Source of the DNA: an uncultured Traorella sp.
GTDB lineage: Bacteria; Bacillota_I; Bacilli_A; Erysipelotrichales; Erysipelotrichaceae
Direction: 5' to 3'
Length of the DNA: 7,136 bases
NCBI GenBank assembly: GCA_945938205.1
Contig: CAMEUL010000079.1
Span: forward strand, 1-7,136
The translations under genes were made by a program, and so were the position numbers. This document shows, piece by piece, positions 6,680 through 7,136 of this stretch (the stretch's first letter is position 1; each line of letters begins with the position of its first letter). Under the pieces are notes generated by a model. It saw only the letters and a program-made list of their open reading frames with translations. It did not search any database and was not told the DNA's origin.

Positions 6680-6689
6680 AAGTGGTATT

Positions 6690-7136
6690 TTAGATTCCAA
6701 GCTTCTTTTCAATTTTTAAAACAGCACTTGAGAAGAGTTCATTGGATTGAATCAGCTTGTTGACCTTTTCATAGCTTGCCATGACTGTGGAATGATCTCT
6801 TCCTCCAAATTCAGCACCAATTTTAGCGAATGGCATATCCAGATGTTTTCTGGAAAGATAGATGGCAATATGTCGTGCATTGGCAATATTCGTAGTTTTA
6901 AGTTTTCCTTCCAGCTGAGGTTTTGTGAGTCCATAGAAATCACAGACAGCTTTTTTTATTTTATTGACGGTCAAGACACCCATTTGTTTGCTGTTTGGAT
7001 CATCTTTAAATGCCAATACAGCAAAATCAAGATCGATAACCTTTGGATTGTAAAGAATGGCTTTAAATATCAGTTTATTCAGCATGCCTTCCAATTCTCT
7101 GACATCACTGGAATAAGTGGTTGCAATATATTCAAG
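6690..7136 (-). CDS. dnaA: Chromosomal replication initiator DnaA (C-terminal 148 residues only)
   Basis: DnaA binds DnaA boxes at oriC and opens the duplex to start replication. The reading frame enters at the right edge, so the N-terminal domains and most of the AAA+ domain lie outside the window. The visible part starts LEYIATTYSSDVRELEG, the sensor II region at the end of the AAA+ domain with its conserved Arg in RELEG. Domain IV, the helix-turn-helix DNA-binding domain, follows: ARHIAIYLSRKHLDMPFAKI and the signature FGGRDHSTV at fragment residues 110-118. The basic loop before it reads GKLKTTNIANARH, where E. coli has SKRRSRSVARPRQ, so base-contacting positions differ. The stop at 6690 ends in KKLGI, a usual-looking end. 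A TTG at 7094 is an internal leucine codon, not a start. Confidence 0.97.
   Translation of the reverse strand, partial: LEYIATTYSSDVRELEGMLNKLIFKAILYNPKVIDLDFAVLAFKDDPNSKQMGVLTVNKIKKAVCDFYGLTKPQLEGKLKTTNIANARHIAIYLSRKHLDMPFAKIGAEFGGRDHSTVMASYEKVNKLIQSNELFSSAVLKIEKKLGI

Larger units (their letters stand above)
6557..6689. other. oriC: Putative downstream part of oriC (dnaA-dnaN spacer)
   Basis: This 133-bp spacer has the layout of the unwinding side of the B. subtilis origin. Moving from dnaA towards dnaN come DnaA-box-like motifs at 6671-6679, 6639-6647, 6616-6624 and (weak) 6608-6616, then a short triplet-periodic stretch at 6593-6604, then an A/T tract. Positions 6568-6603 hold 35 A/T in 36 bases. 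Three boxes match TTATCCACA at 8 of 9 bases; none is perfect. Any upstream box cluster before dnaA would lie outside the window. The spacer may also hold a dnaN promoter: TAAAAT at 6658-6653, directly preceded by TG, is a weak -10 candidate without a good -35. Confidence 0.65.

Noticed and set aside
1..7136. A novel defence, mobile or biosynthetic system
   Set aside because: Both strands were read: every coding segment belongs to the conserved origin cluster, there are no insertion-sequence ends, spaced repeat arrays, integrase or tRNA attachment sites, and no room for an extra gene.

Overview
This window is a stretch of ordinary bacterial chromosome next to the replication origin. All six genes lie on the minus strand, so in transcription order they run from the right end to the left: dnaA (3' end only), dnaN, a small S4-domain gene of the YaaA family, recF, gyrB and gyrA (cut by the left edge). 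This is the classic dnaA-dnaN-yaaA-recF-gyrB-gyrA order of Bacillota (Firmicutes). The DNA is AT-rich, the Shine-Dalgarno sites are strong (AAGGAGG), and the proteins match the Gram-positive forms in length. TGA is used as a stop (yaaA, recF), which argues against mycoplasma-type Mollicutes. From remembered family resemblance I lean weakly towards the Erysipelotrichia, but the window alone cannot settle that.

Region by region (right to left): 7136-6690 holds the end of DnaA, with the sensor II region and the DNA-binding domain IV. The 133-bp gap at 6689-6557 carries four DnaA-box-like motifs, a short trinucleotide-periodic stretch and a 36-bp almost pure A/T tract. Their order matches the unwinding side of the Bacillus subtilis origin, so this is probably the downstream part of oriC. 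dnaN (sliding clamp) follows at 6556-5438 and ends directly against a strong intrinsic terminator. A new promoter with an extended -10 then starts the second unit: yaaA (5346-5143), recF (5146-4034), gyrB (4050-2110) and gyrA (2095 to the edge). These four are tightly packed: an ATGA overlap, a 17-bp overlap and a 14-bp gap.

Together the genes start replication (DnaA), tether the polymerase (DnaN), help restart and repair at gaps (RecF), and remove the supercoils made by the fork (GyrA2GyrB2 gyrase). Transcription runs away from the putative origin, in line with leftward fork movement.

I found no mobile element, CRISPR array, tRNA, rRNA or new multi-gene system. The points most worth a second look are the BUS-like origin architecture, the unusual DnaA domain IV residues beside it, and the terminator/promoter/inverted repeat between dnaN and yaaA. 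No stretch over 300 bases lacks a gene.
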